From the NCBI RefSeq assembly GCF_002950945.1, contig NZ_CP012673.1, positions 8,756,501-8,820,500 of the forward strand: 64,000 nucleotides of DNA, given 5' to 3'. Positions 1 to 7,201 of this stretch are shown here, piece by piece (the stretch's first letter is position 1; each line of letters opens with the position of its first letter). This DNA is from Sorangium cellulosum (GTDB lineage Bacteria > Myxococcota_A > Polyangia > Polyangiales > Polyangiaceae). Both the position numbers and the translations under genes were made by a program. The notes beneath the pieces were generated by a model. The model did not search any database. It saw only the letters and a list, made by a program, of their open reading frames with translations, and was not told where the DNA came from.

Positions 1-254
1 ATCCCGACGTGATGGCAGAACGTCGCCGCGGCGACGACGACGCCGCTGACCGTCTCCGGGCCGATGAGGTGGTAGAAGCTGCTCGGCCCGGCCGACCCGT
101 CGGGCCCGTACGGGGCGAGCGCCTCGCCGAAGGCGATCAGGAGGTTGAGGTCGTGCGCCCCGGCCGCCCGCTCGACGCCGAAGCGCACCTCGGACTGGTA
201 GTCTCCGCCCACGGCATCCATCACGAGGGCGATCGTCCGGCGCTTCTTCGTCAT
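1..254 (-). CDS. Periplasmic-binding-type sensor, N-terminal part (probable sensor-PP2C phosphatase, cut by window edge)
   Basis: The reading frame starts with ATG at 254 and is open to the left edge, so only about 84 residues are visible. They begin MTKKRRTIALVMDAVGGDYQ and align almost residue for residue with the start of the 827-residue protein at 1270..3753: same MTKKRRTIAL start, YQSEV, FGVERA, IAFGE, YHLIGPETV, CHHVG. This is the first part of a LacI/periplasmic-binding-protein fold with no DNA-binding helix-turn-helix and no signal peptide ahead of it, so a cytoplasmic ligand sensor is expected. It is the third gene of the downstream copy of a duplicated module, after the HATPase (630..1154) and STAS (272..649) genes, with 17 bases between the STAS stop and this start. 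By analogy it should continue into a PP2C phosphatase, which lies outside the window and cannot be checked. Confidence 0.8.
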   Translation of the reverse strand, partial: MTKKRRTIALVMDAVGGDYQSEVRFGVERAAGAHDLNLLIAFGEALAPYGPDGSAGPSSFYHLIGPETVSGVVVAAATFCHHVG

Positions 255-271
255 GGCCTGAGGCTCTCGGG

Positions 272-649
272 TCAGGTGTCGGCGATCGAGACGAGCTCCG
301 GCGACATGCGCTCGATCGCCGAGAGGCTCCTCCGTTGCCACGGGAGCCGCGCGTCCGTGAGGAACCGCGTCCTGCACTGGAGGCCGAGGCTCGCGAGGCC
401 GTGGACGAAGCTGATGAACGCCTTGAGGCAGCTCGAGTTGAGGAAGCCGAGGGCCCTCACGTCGAACTCCACCGCGCTGACCGAGAGGCGTATCACCTCC
501 GGCTGAAGGGCCTTGAGGTAGCGCCCGAGCGGCCCGGCCGCCGCCATGTCGCCGGTGCCGGTGAGCTTGATGCCGAGGGTGTCGCCCCGCTGGGCCGCCT
601 CGATACCGAAGCTGTTCATGACGACGCGCTCAAGCCTTAGGCTGCTCAT
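272..649 (-). CDS. STAS-like anti-anti-sigma factor type protein, module copy 2
   Basis: A 125-residue protein. I take the start at 649 (MSSLRLERV) rather than an upstream ATG at 676, because the paralogue at 3772..4149 starts at the equivalent methionine (MTSLRLEPV) and the two are then exactly the same length. It has the pattern of a STAS domain: a strand with GTGDMAAAGPLG, a second strand EVIRLSVSAVEFDVRAL, then FLNSSCLKAF at the turn where SpoIIAA/RsbV proteins carry their phosphorylatable serine (usually D-S-[ST]-G). Here the aspartate is replaced by Asn, but the S-S pair remains. It ends RMSPELVSIADT. In partner switching such a protein binds the kinase-like partner when dephosphorylated. 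The start overlaps the end of the upstream HATPase gene by 20 bases, which implies translational coupling. Role inferred from fold and neighbours. Confidence 0.75.
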   Translation of the reverse strand: MSSLRLERVVMNSFGIEAAQRGDTLGIKLTGTGDMAAAGPLGRYLKALQPEVIRLSVSAVEFDVRALGFLNSSCLKAFISFVHGLASLGLQCRTRFLTDARLPWQRRSLSAIERMSPELVSIADT

Positions 650-1154
650 CCACCCTCCACCTGCCGATCGGCGCATGCGCGGTGATCGTCAGCTCGTTCC
701 CTACTATCGAGTAGTCCACGTCGAGGCCGCCCTCGGCCCGGACCCGCGCGAGGCCGAGCCCCGACACCCCCTCCACCATCGCCGTCTCGCAGATGAGCGC
801 GTCATAGTGCTTCACCGGGTCATCCGCGCTCTTCAGCGTGAGGAGTCGCCGCTCGACCTCGCGCAGCCGCTCCGGCGACGCCTCGTTGCGCGCCCGGATC
901 TTCATCACGCACGCGCTCTCCGCCTCCTCCAGCGCGAGCTCCAGGCTGACGCGCGGGCCGGTGGAGTACTTGGTGATGTTCTCGGCGAGCTCGTGCGCCG
1001 CCATGTAGAACCGCGAGCTCACGTTCGCGTCGTCCAGCACCATGCTGCAGAAGGTGGAGACCAGCCGGAGCACGCCGCTCGCCATCCGCTCGTTCGGGAA
1101 GAACGTGATGCACAAGAAGAGGGAGCCTCCCTGGCTCGGATCGGAACCTGACAC
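630..1154 (-). CDS. HATPase-fold switch protein (RsbW/SiaB-like), module copy 2
   Basis: A 174-residue protein starting at GTG 1154 (MSGSDPSQGG); the paralogue at 4130..4654 has the same GTG and the same length. An N-box of the GHKL fold is visible as HELAENITKY (E-x3-N) near residues 52-62, and a G2-like stretch EGVSGLGLARVRAEGG lies near 130-146. The D-x-G-x-G G1 box of classical anti-sigma kinases is not seen, so kinase activity is uncertain; the domain could work as a binding partner. The segment SLFLCITFFPNER at the N terminus is strongly conserved between copies. It is the first gene of the second module copy. The ORF upstream (sensor-phosphatase, stop at 1270) lies on the same strand about 115 bases away, so both modules may be read from one transcript. 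An ATG-bearing motif shared with repeat R lies in that gap (1206-1215). Confidence 0.75.
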   Translation of the reverse strand: MSGSDPSQGGSLFLCITFFPNERMASGVLRLVSTFCSMVLDDANVSSRFYMAAHELAENITKYSTGPRVSLELALEEAESACVMKIRARNEASPERLREVERRLLTLKSADDPVKHYDALICETAMVEGVSGLGLARVRAEGGLDVDYSIVGNELTITAHAPIGRWRVDEQPKA

Positions 1155-1269
1155 GATTCCACCAGCCTACGTCGTTCTCGATTCGAATCCAATCCCTTCT
1201 GCTCGCGGGGCGCACCGGCGCTCATGTAGGCGACGAGCACGACTCCAGCTCTTCTATGCGGCTGTCCGC

Positions 1270-3753
1270 CTAGCGAGGGGCGCGGTACCTCGCCACCACG
1301 ACCGTGATGTCGTCGTCGGGGCTCGGACACCAGACCTCGACTTCCCTCAGGATCCGGTCGCGGATCGCCTCGACGGGCGACGACTGGACGGCCTCGATCG
1401 TGGCGCAGAGCCGCTCCAGCCCGAACTGCTCACGATGGGCGTTGCGCGCCTCCGTCACGCCGTCGCTGTAGAGCGCGAGCACGTCCCCGTCCTCCAGGAC
1501 GAACTCGGCGTCTCGGGTCATCGCGTCGATAACCGGCAGCGCGCCGATCCAGACGCCCGTGCTCTGGATGCACACGCAGCGCCCGGTGCGCGCGCGGCAC
1601 ACCACGATGTCGTCGTGCGCGCCCGCGAACGTCACCCGCCCGCTCCGCTCGTACCGCAGGAGGAGCAGCGTCGCGTGCTCGTCCCGCCGCAGCCGGCTGC
1701 GCACGTTCTCGTACACGGCCCCGTTCACCGCGGAGACGATCTCGCCCGGGCTGGCGGTCGGCTCGCTGCGCGCGAGCGCCGAGACCATGCTCTGGATCAT
1801 CAGCATCACGAGGCCCGCCGCGAGCCCGTGCCCGGCGACGTCGCCGATCCCGAGCCAGCCGCCCCCGGGCGTCGCGATGACGTCGTAGTAGTCGCCGCCG
1901 ACCTCCGCGGCCGGCTTCATCGCCGCGCAGAGCTCGAGCCCCTCGACCTCCAGCTTCGCCGGCACCAGCGTGGTCTGGATCCTCGCCGCGACCACGCTCT
2001 CCTGGCGGACCTTCTCCTGCTCCAGCCGCTCGCGCAGCTCCACCTGGCGCACGACCTCCCAGTGCAGCGCCGCGGCCTTCACCGCGGAGCCGAGCTGGAG
2101 GCGCAGCGCGTCGTACACCATCTCGTTCGCGCCGCTGTTCAGCACCGCGACGCCGAACTTCTCCGCGTCGCCGAACGCGACCGGGAGCGCGATCACGCTC
2201 CGGCGCTCGGCGCCGAACAGGAAGCCCTCCGGCGCGAGGTTTCGCGCCGGGAAGCTCGCGGGCAGCGCCTCCACCTCGCGGCCGTCCTCCATCAGGAAGA
2301 GCGGCTTCATGGTCGTGCGCTGCGCGTCGTCGTAGAGCGACACCACGGCGCGCGAGAACTGCATCTTCGGCAGCTCCGACGCCATCATCCGCTGGAGGAC
2401 GGGCAGGGAGAGGCACGTCGCGAAGCTCCGCGCGCTCCAGCTGAGATAGAGCGCGGCGAGCTCCACGTTGAGCCGCTGCCGCCCCTCGAAGCGCACGGAC
2501 GCGCTCCCGATCACGATGCGCGCGGCGTGCCAGAGGCGCTCCAGCGCGTCCTCCAGGGCCGCGTCGCGCCGGCCCCCCGGCCCGTCGAGGAACCGCGCGC
2601 GCAGCAGCGTGATCACGCCCTGGAAGTGCTCGAGGAGCGCGCCCTCCCGCGCCGCGGCCTCGAGGAGCGCCTCGAGCGCCTGGAGGAAGCGGCCCTCCTT
2701 GCCCGCGAGCTCCTCCTCGAGCGCCGAGAGCAGCGCGCCGGGCCAGCCCTGGAGCGATCCGGCCGGGATCGCGACGCTCTGCTCGAGCTTACGCGCGAGC
2801 TCCTCCCGCGCTTGCCGCGGCGCGGCGGGCGGGGGCGGCCCGCGCCGCGCCGCCCGGCTCGGCGGCGCGCCCGCGGCCTCCACCTGCATGCCGCAGCTGC
2901 AGGACTCGCGCAGCGTGAGCTCGACCGGGAAGAGGCTGGTCTCCGGGACCGGCTCGCCGTCGAGCATGCGCACGATCGTGTCGACGGCGCGCGCGCCGAG
3001 CCGCTTGATGGGCTGGCGGATCGTGCTCAGCGACGGCTTCGCGAAGCGCGCGATGACCGCGTCGTCGAAGCCGCACACGAGGACGTCCTTCGGGACGCGC
3101 ACGCCGTGTGTGCTGAGCGCCTCGATCGCGCCGAGGGCCATGTTGTCGTTGGCGACCACGAGCGCGTCGAACTCGGCCTCGCGCGCGAGGAGCTCGCGCA
3201 TCGCCGTGCGCCCGCTGTCGATCGTGAACTTGCCGGAGGCGACGAGGCCCGGGTCGTGGGGGAGAGACCGCGCCGCGAGCGCCCGGAGGTACGCGCGGGA
3301 GCGCGCCTCCGCCTCCTCGTTGTTGGCCGGCCCGCCGATGTAGGCGACGCGCCGGCGCCCGTGGTCGTCGACCATGTGCCCCACCGCGATCTCGATCCCG
3401 GAGGCGTTGTCGACGACGAGGCTCGGGACACCGTCGATCGCCACCCCGATGCTGCAGACGGGCAGCGGCGCGTAGGACCGGCAGAAGCGCTGCATCCCCT
3501 CGACGCCGACGTGATGGCAGAGGGTCGTCGAGGCGACGATGACGCCATCGACGGTCTCCGGGCCGAGGAGGTGATAGATGCTGTTCTGCGCCGCCTCGGC
3601 CGCCCCGGGGAGGGCGAGCGTCTCGCCGAAGGCGATCACGAGGTTGACGTCGTGCGCCTCGGTCGCGCGCTCGACCCCGAAATGGACCTCGGACTGGTAC
3701 TCGCCCCGTACGAAGTCCATGAGGAGGGCGATCGTCCGGCGCTTCTTCGTCAT
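1270..3753 (-). CDS. LacI/periplasmic-binding-type sensor fused to SpoIIE/RsbU-like PP2C phosphatase
   Basis: An 827-residue, apparently soluble protein. Residues about 7-285 form a LacI/Peripla_BP_3-like ligand-binding domain (MTKKRRTIALLMDF, GVIVASTTLCHHVG, VVANDNMALGAIEAL, GFDDAVIARF). There is no helix-turn-helix and no signal peptide. It ends in LRESCSCGM, a cysteine-rich tail typical of such sensor domains. A middle region of about 300 residues contains coiled-coil and GAF-like sequence (GVAVLNSGANEMVYDALRLQ). Residues about 600-825 are a PP2C/SpoIIE phosphatase with the metal-binding motifs EVGGDYYDV, GDVAGHGLAAGL, FAGAHDD, LYSDGVTEA and DDDITVVV all intact. Such phosphatases dephosphorylate STAS partners, and the two genes just upstream encode a STAS protein and an HATPase. 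Ligand binding would therefore set the switch. The start at 3753 is 18 bases after the STAS stop. Confidence 0.88.
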   Translation of the reverse strand: MTKKRRTIALLMDFVRGEYQSEVHFGVERATEAHDVNLVIAFGETLALPGAAEAAQNSIYHLLGPETVDGVIVASTTLCHHVGVEGMQRFCRSYAPLPVCSIGVAIDGVPSLVVDNASGIEIAVGHMVDDHGRRRVAYIGGPANNEEAEARSRAYLRALAARSLPHDPGLVASGKFTIDSGRTAMRELLAREAEFDALVVANDNMALGAIEALSTHGVRVPKDVLVCGFDDAVIARFAKPSLSTIRQPIKRLGARAVDTIVRMLDGEPVPETSLFPVELTLRESCSCGMQVEAAGAPPSRAARRGPPPPAAPRQAREELARKLEQSVAIPAGSLQGWPGALLSALEEELAGKEGRFLQALEALLEAAAREGALLEHFQGVITLLRARFLDGPGGRRDAALEDALERLWHAARIVIGSASVRFEGRQRLNVELAALYLSWSARSFATCLSLPVLQRMMASELPKMQFSRAVVSLYDDAQRTTMKPLFLMEDGREVEALPASFPARNLAPEGFLFGAERRSVIALPVAFGDAEKFGVAVLNSGANEMVYDALRLQLGSAVKAAALHWEVVRQVELRERLEQEKVRQESVVAARIQTTLVPAKLEVEGLELCAAMKPAAEVGGDYYDVIATPGGGWLGIGDVAGHGLAAGLVMLMIQSMVSALARSEPTASPGEIVSAVNGAVYENVRSRLRRDEHATLLLLRYERSGRVTFAGAHDDIVVCRARTGRCVCIQSTGVWIGALPVIDAMTRDAEFVLEDGDVLALYSDGVTEARNAHREQFGLERLCATIEAVQSSPVEAIRDRILREVEVWCPSPDDDITVVVARYRAPR

Positions 3754-3771
3754 GGCCTGAGGCCCCCCGGG

Positions 3772-4149
3772 TCAGGTGTCGGCGATCGAGACGAGCCCCG
3801 GCGACATGCGCTCGATCGCCGCGAGGCTCCGCCGCTGCCACGGGACCCGCGCGTCGGTGAGGAACTCCGTCCTGCACCGGACGCCGAGGCCCGCGAGGCC
3901 GCAGATGAAGCTGATGAACGCCTTCAGGCAGCTCGAGTTCAGGAAGTGGAGGGCCCTCACGTCGAAGACGACCGCGCGGGCGGACAGGCGCGCCACCTCC
4001 CGCTGAAGGGCCTTGAGGTGGCCGCCGAGCGGCCCGGCCGCCGCCATGTCGCCCGTCCCGGTGAGCCGCACGGTGACGGTGTCGTCGCGCACGGTCGTCT
4101 CGGCGCCGAAGCCGTCCAGGGCGACGGGCTCAAGCCTTAGGCTGGTCAT
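3772..4149 (-). CDS. STAS-like anti-anti-sigma factor type protein, module copy 1
   Basis: A 125-residue STAS-domain protein (MTSLRLEPVALDGF), paralogous to 272..649. The shared core is LTGTGDMAAAGPLG, a central strand VVFDVRAL, then FLNSSCLKAFISF and the C-terminal RMSPGLVSIADT. The N-S-S at the predicted phosphorylation turn is conserved in both copies, so it is not a one-off mutation. The start overlaps the 3' end of the HATPase gene (stop at 4130) by 20 bases, and the sensor-phosphatase follows after 18 bases, so the three products are probably made together. By family knowledge the phosphatase at 1270..3753 would dephosphorylate this protein. The true downstream target (sigma factor, cyclase or other) is not visible here. 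Confidence 0.75.
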   Translation of the reverse strand: MTSLRLEPVALDGFGAETTVRDDTVTVRLTGTGDMAAAGPLGGHLKALQREVARLSARAVVFDVRALHFLNSSCLKAFISFICGLAGLGVRCRTEFLTDARVPWQRRSLAAIERMSPGLVSIADT

Positions 4150-4654
4150 CGCACCTCCACCTGCCGACCGGCGCGTGCGCGGTGATCGTGAGCTCGTTGC
4201 CCTCTATCTTGTAGTCGACGTCGAGGCCGCCCTCGGCCCGGACGCGCGCGAGGCCGAGCCCGGACACGCCCTCCACCATCGCCGTCTCGCAGATGAGGTC
4301 ATCGTAGTGCTTCACCGGGTCGCTCGCGGTCTTCAGCTCGAGGAGCCGCCGCTCCACCTCGCGCAGCTGCTCCGGAGACGCCTCGTTGCGCGCCCGGATC
4401 TTCATGACGTACGCGCTCTGGTCCTCCTCCAGCGCGAGCTCCAGGCTGACGCGCGGGCCGGTGGAGTACTTGGTGATGTTCTCGGCGAGCTCGTGCGCCG
4501 CCATGTAGAACCGAGAGCTCACATTGGCGTCATCGAGCACCATACCGCAGAAGCTGGATACGAGCCGCAGGACCGCGGTGGCGAGGCGCTCGCTCGGGAA
4601 GAACGTGATGCAAAGAAAGAGTGATGCATTCGGGCTCGGTTCGACAGCTGACAC
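4130..4654 (-). CDS. HATPase-fold switch protein (RsbW/SiaB-like), module copy 1
   Basis: A 174-residue protein. An in-frame ATG lies upstream at 4723, but I prefer GTG 4654 (MSAVEPSPNASLFLC). The second copy has the same GTG at the same place, while its upstream ATG is out of frame with the gene. It shows the N-box HELAENITKY and the glycine-rich EGVSGLGLARVRAEGG; no D-x-G-x-G G1 box is seen. It is the first gene of the upstream module, with the STAS and sensor-phosphatase genes following with overlap or a short gap. Repeat R begins directly upstream at about 4712, so the module promoter may lie inside or next to that repeat. Fold assignment is fairly safe; kinase activity is not. Confidence 0.72.
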   Translation of the reverse strand: MSAVEPSPNASLFLCITFFPSERLATAVLRLVSSFCGMVLDDANVSSRFYMAAHELAENITKYSTGPRVSLELALEEDQSAYVMKIRARNEASPEQLREVERRLLELKTASDPVKHYDDLICETAMVEGVSGLGLARVRAEGGLDVDYKIEGNELTITAHAPVGRWRCDDQPKA

Positions 4655-4711
4655 GATTCGAACAGCGTACGTGGTTCCCGGACCGGAGCCAATGCCTTTG
4701 ACCGCCGCGCG

Positions 4712-5056
4712 GGCGGCGCTCATGTAGGTGAGCGGTGCCCCCCCGGGAGCTCGACTCGCAGGCGGGCGCCGCGGCGAATTACCGTCCAGGTGGTGGCGAA
4801 TGGCGCTGCCTCGTGAGCGCGAGTACGAGCGCTCGAGGACTACGTCGCGAACGGGGGCAACGGGGAGGCAAACCGGTGACGGATGGGTAAGCTGGAATGC
4901 TCAGCGTGCATGGCGACGAGCGACACATCGCGGCAGGTGGGGAGTCAGGGGAGGTGTCGAGAAGGGCGGCGAGCGGGCGAACGAGCTGGCCCAGGCAGGT
5001 GCGTGGCGCAGCTCGCCGCACAGCGGCAGCGGATGTGGTCATTGAGGCGAGCGGGG
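4712..5056. repeat. Dispersed repeat R, copy A (long copy)
   Basis: The plus strand begins GGCGGCGCTCATGTAGGTGAG and contains three blocks found again elsewhere: TACGAGCGCTCG (near 4827), GCTCAGCGTG near 4898 followed by GACGAGCGACAC..CGCGGCAGGTGGGG (about 4914-4941), and CGCACAGCGGCAGCGGATGTGGTCA (about 5016-5040). Copy D (13746-14180) has all blocks in the same order; copies B and C are deleted versions. It is not protein coding as far as I can see. On the minus strand it lies immediately upstream of the partner-switching module. Confidence 0.75.
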
Positions 5057-5195
5057 CGCCCGTCGAGGCGTCCAACCACGAGGACGCCGAAGCCGTCTCC
5101 TTATCCGGAGCAGCCGCGGCGCCGGGACGGGAGCTGCGGGCTGCTTCAGCGTGCCATCGAGCGCCCGGAGGCTGATCTCGGCTGGGATCAGCAGA
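5055..5195 (-). pseudogene. Fragment of a paralogue of the 102-residue gene at 8293..8601
   Basis: Reading the minus strand gives AEISLRALDGTLKQPAAPVP followed by APRLLR. This matches VEVSLWALDGLVLEQPAAPV followed by APRLLR in the intact gene at 8293..8601. The match then continues only in another frame (GFGVLVVGRLDGR-like), so there is at least one frameshift, and both ends of the gene are missing. It lies directly after repeat R copy A, just as the intact gene lies directly after R copy B. The stretch is therefore probably a decayed duplicate of the same R-plus-gene block. Confidence 0.6.
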
Positions 5196-5199
5196 AAAA

Positions 5200-5322
5200 C
5201 GCCAAGGACGCAAAGGGCGCCAAGGACGCCAAGAGGTGAGGGAAGGGCCGTCCCGGCATTTCGTCCTCCTATCGCCCTGACTTCTTGGCGTCCTTGGCGT
5301 TCTTGGCGCCCTTGGCGTCCTT
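5200..5322. repeat. Inverted CCAAGGACGCCAAG arrays with no gene between (empty bracket)
   Basis: The left arm (about 5200-5234) is AACGCCAAGGACG with degenerate reiterations. The right arm (about 5284-5322) is the inverse, TTCTTGGCGTCCTTGG and repeats. The two arms are separated by about 50 bases with no ORF. The same arms bracket the two GxxExxY genes at 31844..32281 and 35420..35857. Here the gene is absent, so this is either a remnant or an unoccupied version of that element. Confidence 0.65.
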
Positions 5323-5378
5323 CGGCGGTTCGCACCCCAGCCCGAATCTCACGCAGCAGAGCTGCGCAGCGTTGTTAT

Positions 5379-5394
5379 GCTGCGTACGCGCAGC
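5379..5394 (+). promoter_or_regulatory. Conserved 16-bp inverted repeat upstream of TPR gene 1
   Basis: GCTGCGTACGCGCAGC: 6-bp arms around TACG. It sits inside a longer stretch, GTTGTTATGCTGCGTACGCG onward, that is identical upstream of the second TPR gene (22511-22535). The distance from the 3' end of the repeat to the ATG is 34-35 bases in both places. This suggests a shared operator or 5'-UTR hairpin. Confidence 0.5.
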
Positions 5395-5428
5395 GTTCAC
5401 GTGGGAGCGCCCGCCTGGAGAGGCAGAC

Positions 5429-6136
5429 ATGGACGATCCGCATCTCGCCGAGGCCGTCGGCCGCGCCAGGGAGCTCCTGGAGCGTGAAGCGTACGCCGAA
5501 GCCGAGGCGCTGCTCTCCGGGCTCATCCGCGACATCGAGTCGCGATCGGGCGACCGCGCGCCGGAGCTGATCACGCCCCTTTCCCTGTACGCCAGGGCGG
5601 TGACCCAGCAGCACCCGTGGACCACGCTGCCCGAGGGCGCGAGGGCCGCGCTCGAGCGCGGGCTGCGGCTCGCCATCGAGCATCACGGCGAGCAGTCCCG
5701 TCGCGCTGTGCGGTTCCACGAGACGCTGGCGCTGAATCTGCACGCGGCCGGGGAGGCCGATCTGGCGTACCCGCACATGGTGCATGTCGTCCGGTTCGCG
5801 GAGCGCACCCACGGAGAGGGCGTCCTGCTCGCTCACCAGCTGAGCGGGCTCGCTGACATCCTGCTGAGTGCCGGGCGGTACGAGGAGGCCCTCGCGACGT
5901 ACGAGCGCACGTTCGGCATCCTGAGCGGCAGGGGAGAGGAGCTGTCCGAGTTCACGCTGCTCTTCGGCAAGGGCCGCTGCCTCATCGAGATGGGGCACCA
6001 CGCCGACGCGGTCCCGGTCCTCGAGCGCGCGCACACATGGTTCCTCGGGAGGTTCGGCGACAACAGGAGGGCCAAGGAGCTGCTCGCCTATGTCGATCGT
6101 GCCCGGCTCGGGGCGGCGGAAGGCCAGAAGACGTGA
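5429..6136 (+). CDS. Tetratricopeptide-like repeat protein, paralogue 1
   Basis: A 235-residue protein. I take ATG 5429 (MDDPHLAEAVGRARELL), preceded by GGAGAGG at a good ribosome-binding distance. The paralogue at 22570..23277 starts at the matching residue and has the same length; an upstream extension of the frame is not conserved. The sequence is all-helical with TPR-like alternation: AYAEAEALLSGLIRDIE, YARAVTQQHPW, a central EAGDLAY-like helix pair, EEALATYERTFGILSG and ALELLAYVDRAR-type ends. The C-terminal HTWFLGRFGDNRRAKELLAY is the most conserved part; it also survives as an isolated fragment at 11.8 kb. TPR proteins act as scaffolds for protein partners; no partner is evident. The ECF sigma gene downstream is convergent. 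Confidence 0.72.
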   Translation: MDDPHLAEAVGRARELLEREAYAEAEALLSGLIRDIESRSGDRAPELITPLSLYARAVTQQHPWTTLPEGARAALERGLRLAIEHHGEQSRRAVRFHETLALNLHAAGEADLAYPHMVHVVRFAERTHGEGVLLAHQLSGLADILLSAGRYEEALATYERTFGILSGRGEELSEFTLLFGKGRCLIEMGHHADAVPVLERAHTWFLGRFGDNRRAKELLAYVDRARLGAAEGQKT

Positions 6137-6174
6137 TCCCGCTGGCCGCCAGGTGAGCCTTCATGTTCGGCGCT

Positions 6175-7068
6175 CTAGGTTTCCGGGTGCGGTCCGTCGT
6201 CGAGGACCAACAGGTCGAGATCGCGGAGCTGCTCGGGGTCGCCCAGGACGTCGATCCGGGCGATCTTCCCCTGCTCGAGCGTGAAGCGGAGCACCCGGAA
6301 GAGCCGCCCGTGCGGGGCCACGACGACGCCCACCGCGCCGTCCACGAGGGCAGGGCGGGCAAACTTGGCGCCGCGCGCGCCGGAGATCGCCTGCTTGGCC
6401 CAGGCGCGCGCGCCGCGGACCTCGTTCCCGGCCGGGGGCGCGGCCGTGGCGTCGGCGCGGATCACGACGTCCGGATCGAGGATCGCCACGAGCGCGTCGA
6501 AGTCGCCGCCGCGCATGGCCGCGATGAAGGCGTCGACGACCTCGCGCTGGCGGCCGACGTCGGCGTCCGGAGACGCGGGCGCCCCCTGCACGCGGCGGCG
6601 GGCGCGGCTCGCGAGCTGCCTCGCCGCGGCCGGGGAGCGGCCCACGATGGAGGCGATCTCCTCGAAGGGGACCGCGAACAGGTCGTGCAGCACGAACGCG
6701 AGCCGCTCGGCGGGGGTCAACGTGTCGAGCACCACGAGCAGCGCGACGCCGATGGAGTCGGCCAGCACCGCCTCGCGCTCGGGGTCGGTCCCGGCCTCGC
6801 GGTCCGCGGCGGGGTCGGGCGCGGCCATCGGCTCCTCGCGCCGCGCCTTGCGCGCGCGCAGCATGTCGAGGCACACCCGCGCCACGACCGTCGTCAGCCA
6901 CCCGCCCAGGTTCTCGACGCCGCTCGTGTCGGCGCGGCTCAGGTGGAGCCAGGACTCCTGCACGGCGTCCTCCGCCTCGCCCAGCGACCCGAGCATCCGG
7001 TACGCCACCGCCCGCAGGTGGGCCCGGTGGGCCTCGAACCGCTCCGCCAGCCAACGATTTTCATCCAT
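6175..7068 (-). CDS. ECF41-type RNA polymerase sigma factor with SnoaL-like C-terminal domain
   Basis: A 297-residue protein (MDENRWLAERFEAHRAHLRA). Residues about 8-75 are sigma-70 region 2 (AYRMLGSLGEAEDAVQESWL, LGGWLTTVVARVCLDMLRAR). Residues about 110-165 are region 4 (LDTLTPAERLAFVLHDLFAV, FEEIASIVGRSPAAARQLAS). A C-terminal extension from about 175 to 297 is a SnoaL/NTF2-like fold (VVDAFIAAMRGGDFDALVAI, RIDVLGDPEQL), the hallmark of group ECF41, where it tunes sigma activity in place of an anti-sigma factor. It is divergent from an AhpD-like gene, the classical ECF41 partnership. Both genes have a matching promoter-like element between them, so autoregulation is likely. Confidence 0.9.
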   Translation of the reverse strand: MDENRWLAERFEAHRAHLRAVAYRMLGSLGEAEDAVQESWLHLSRADTSGVENLGGWLTTVVARVCLDMLRARKARREEPMAAPDPAADREAGTDPEREAVLADSIGVALLVVLDTLTPAERLAFVLHDLFAVPFEEIASIVGRSPAAARQLASRARRRVQGAPASPDADVGRQREVVDAFIAAMRGGDFDALVAILDPDVVIRADATAAPPAGNEVRGARAWAKQAISGARGAKFARPALVDGAVGVVVAPHGRLFRVLRFTLEQGKIARIDVLGDPEQLRDLDLLVLDDGPHPET

Positions 7069-7069
7069 C

Positions 7070-7096
7070 GGTCACACTCCCTCGTCGCGCTTCGTC
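7070..7096 (+). promoter_or_regulatory. ECF41-like promoter toward the AhpD gene
   Basis: GGTCACA (7070-7076), 16 bases, then CGTC (7093-7096). From memory of the family, ECF41 promoters are TGTCACA-N16-CGTC; this site differs by one base in the -35 element. It points at the AhpD-like gene starting at 7202. Confidence 0.5.
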
Positions 7097-7104
7097 ATGG
7101 CTGT

Positions 7105-7131
7105 GACGAACGAACCCTAGCCGATGTGACG
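7105..7131 (-). promoter_or_regulatory. ECF41-like promoter toward the sigma factor gene
   Basis: On the minus strand, CGTCACA (7131-7125), 16 bases, then CGTC (7108-7105). It has the same element and spacing as the plus-strand site. It lies 37 bases upstream of the sigma gene start at 7068, as expected for autoregulation. Confidence 0.5.
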
Positions 7132-7201
7132 ACGCGAACGGACGTTCAGCGCCCGGTCACGGTCGGCGAGCACACCCGAACGCCTCGAGAGGACCACGAT
7201 C

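Noticed and set aside
1042..4140. A plus-strand open frame of over 1000 codons across the partner-switching module
   Set aside because: Its translation is Arg/Ala/His-rich low-complexity sequence; the minus-strand frames carry all recognisable motifs. High GC keeps the antisense frame open.
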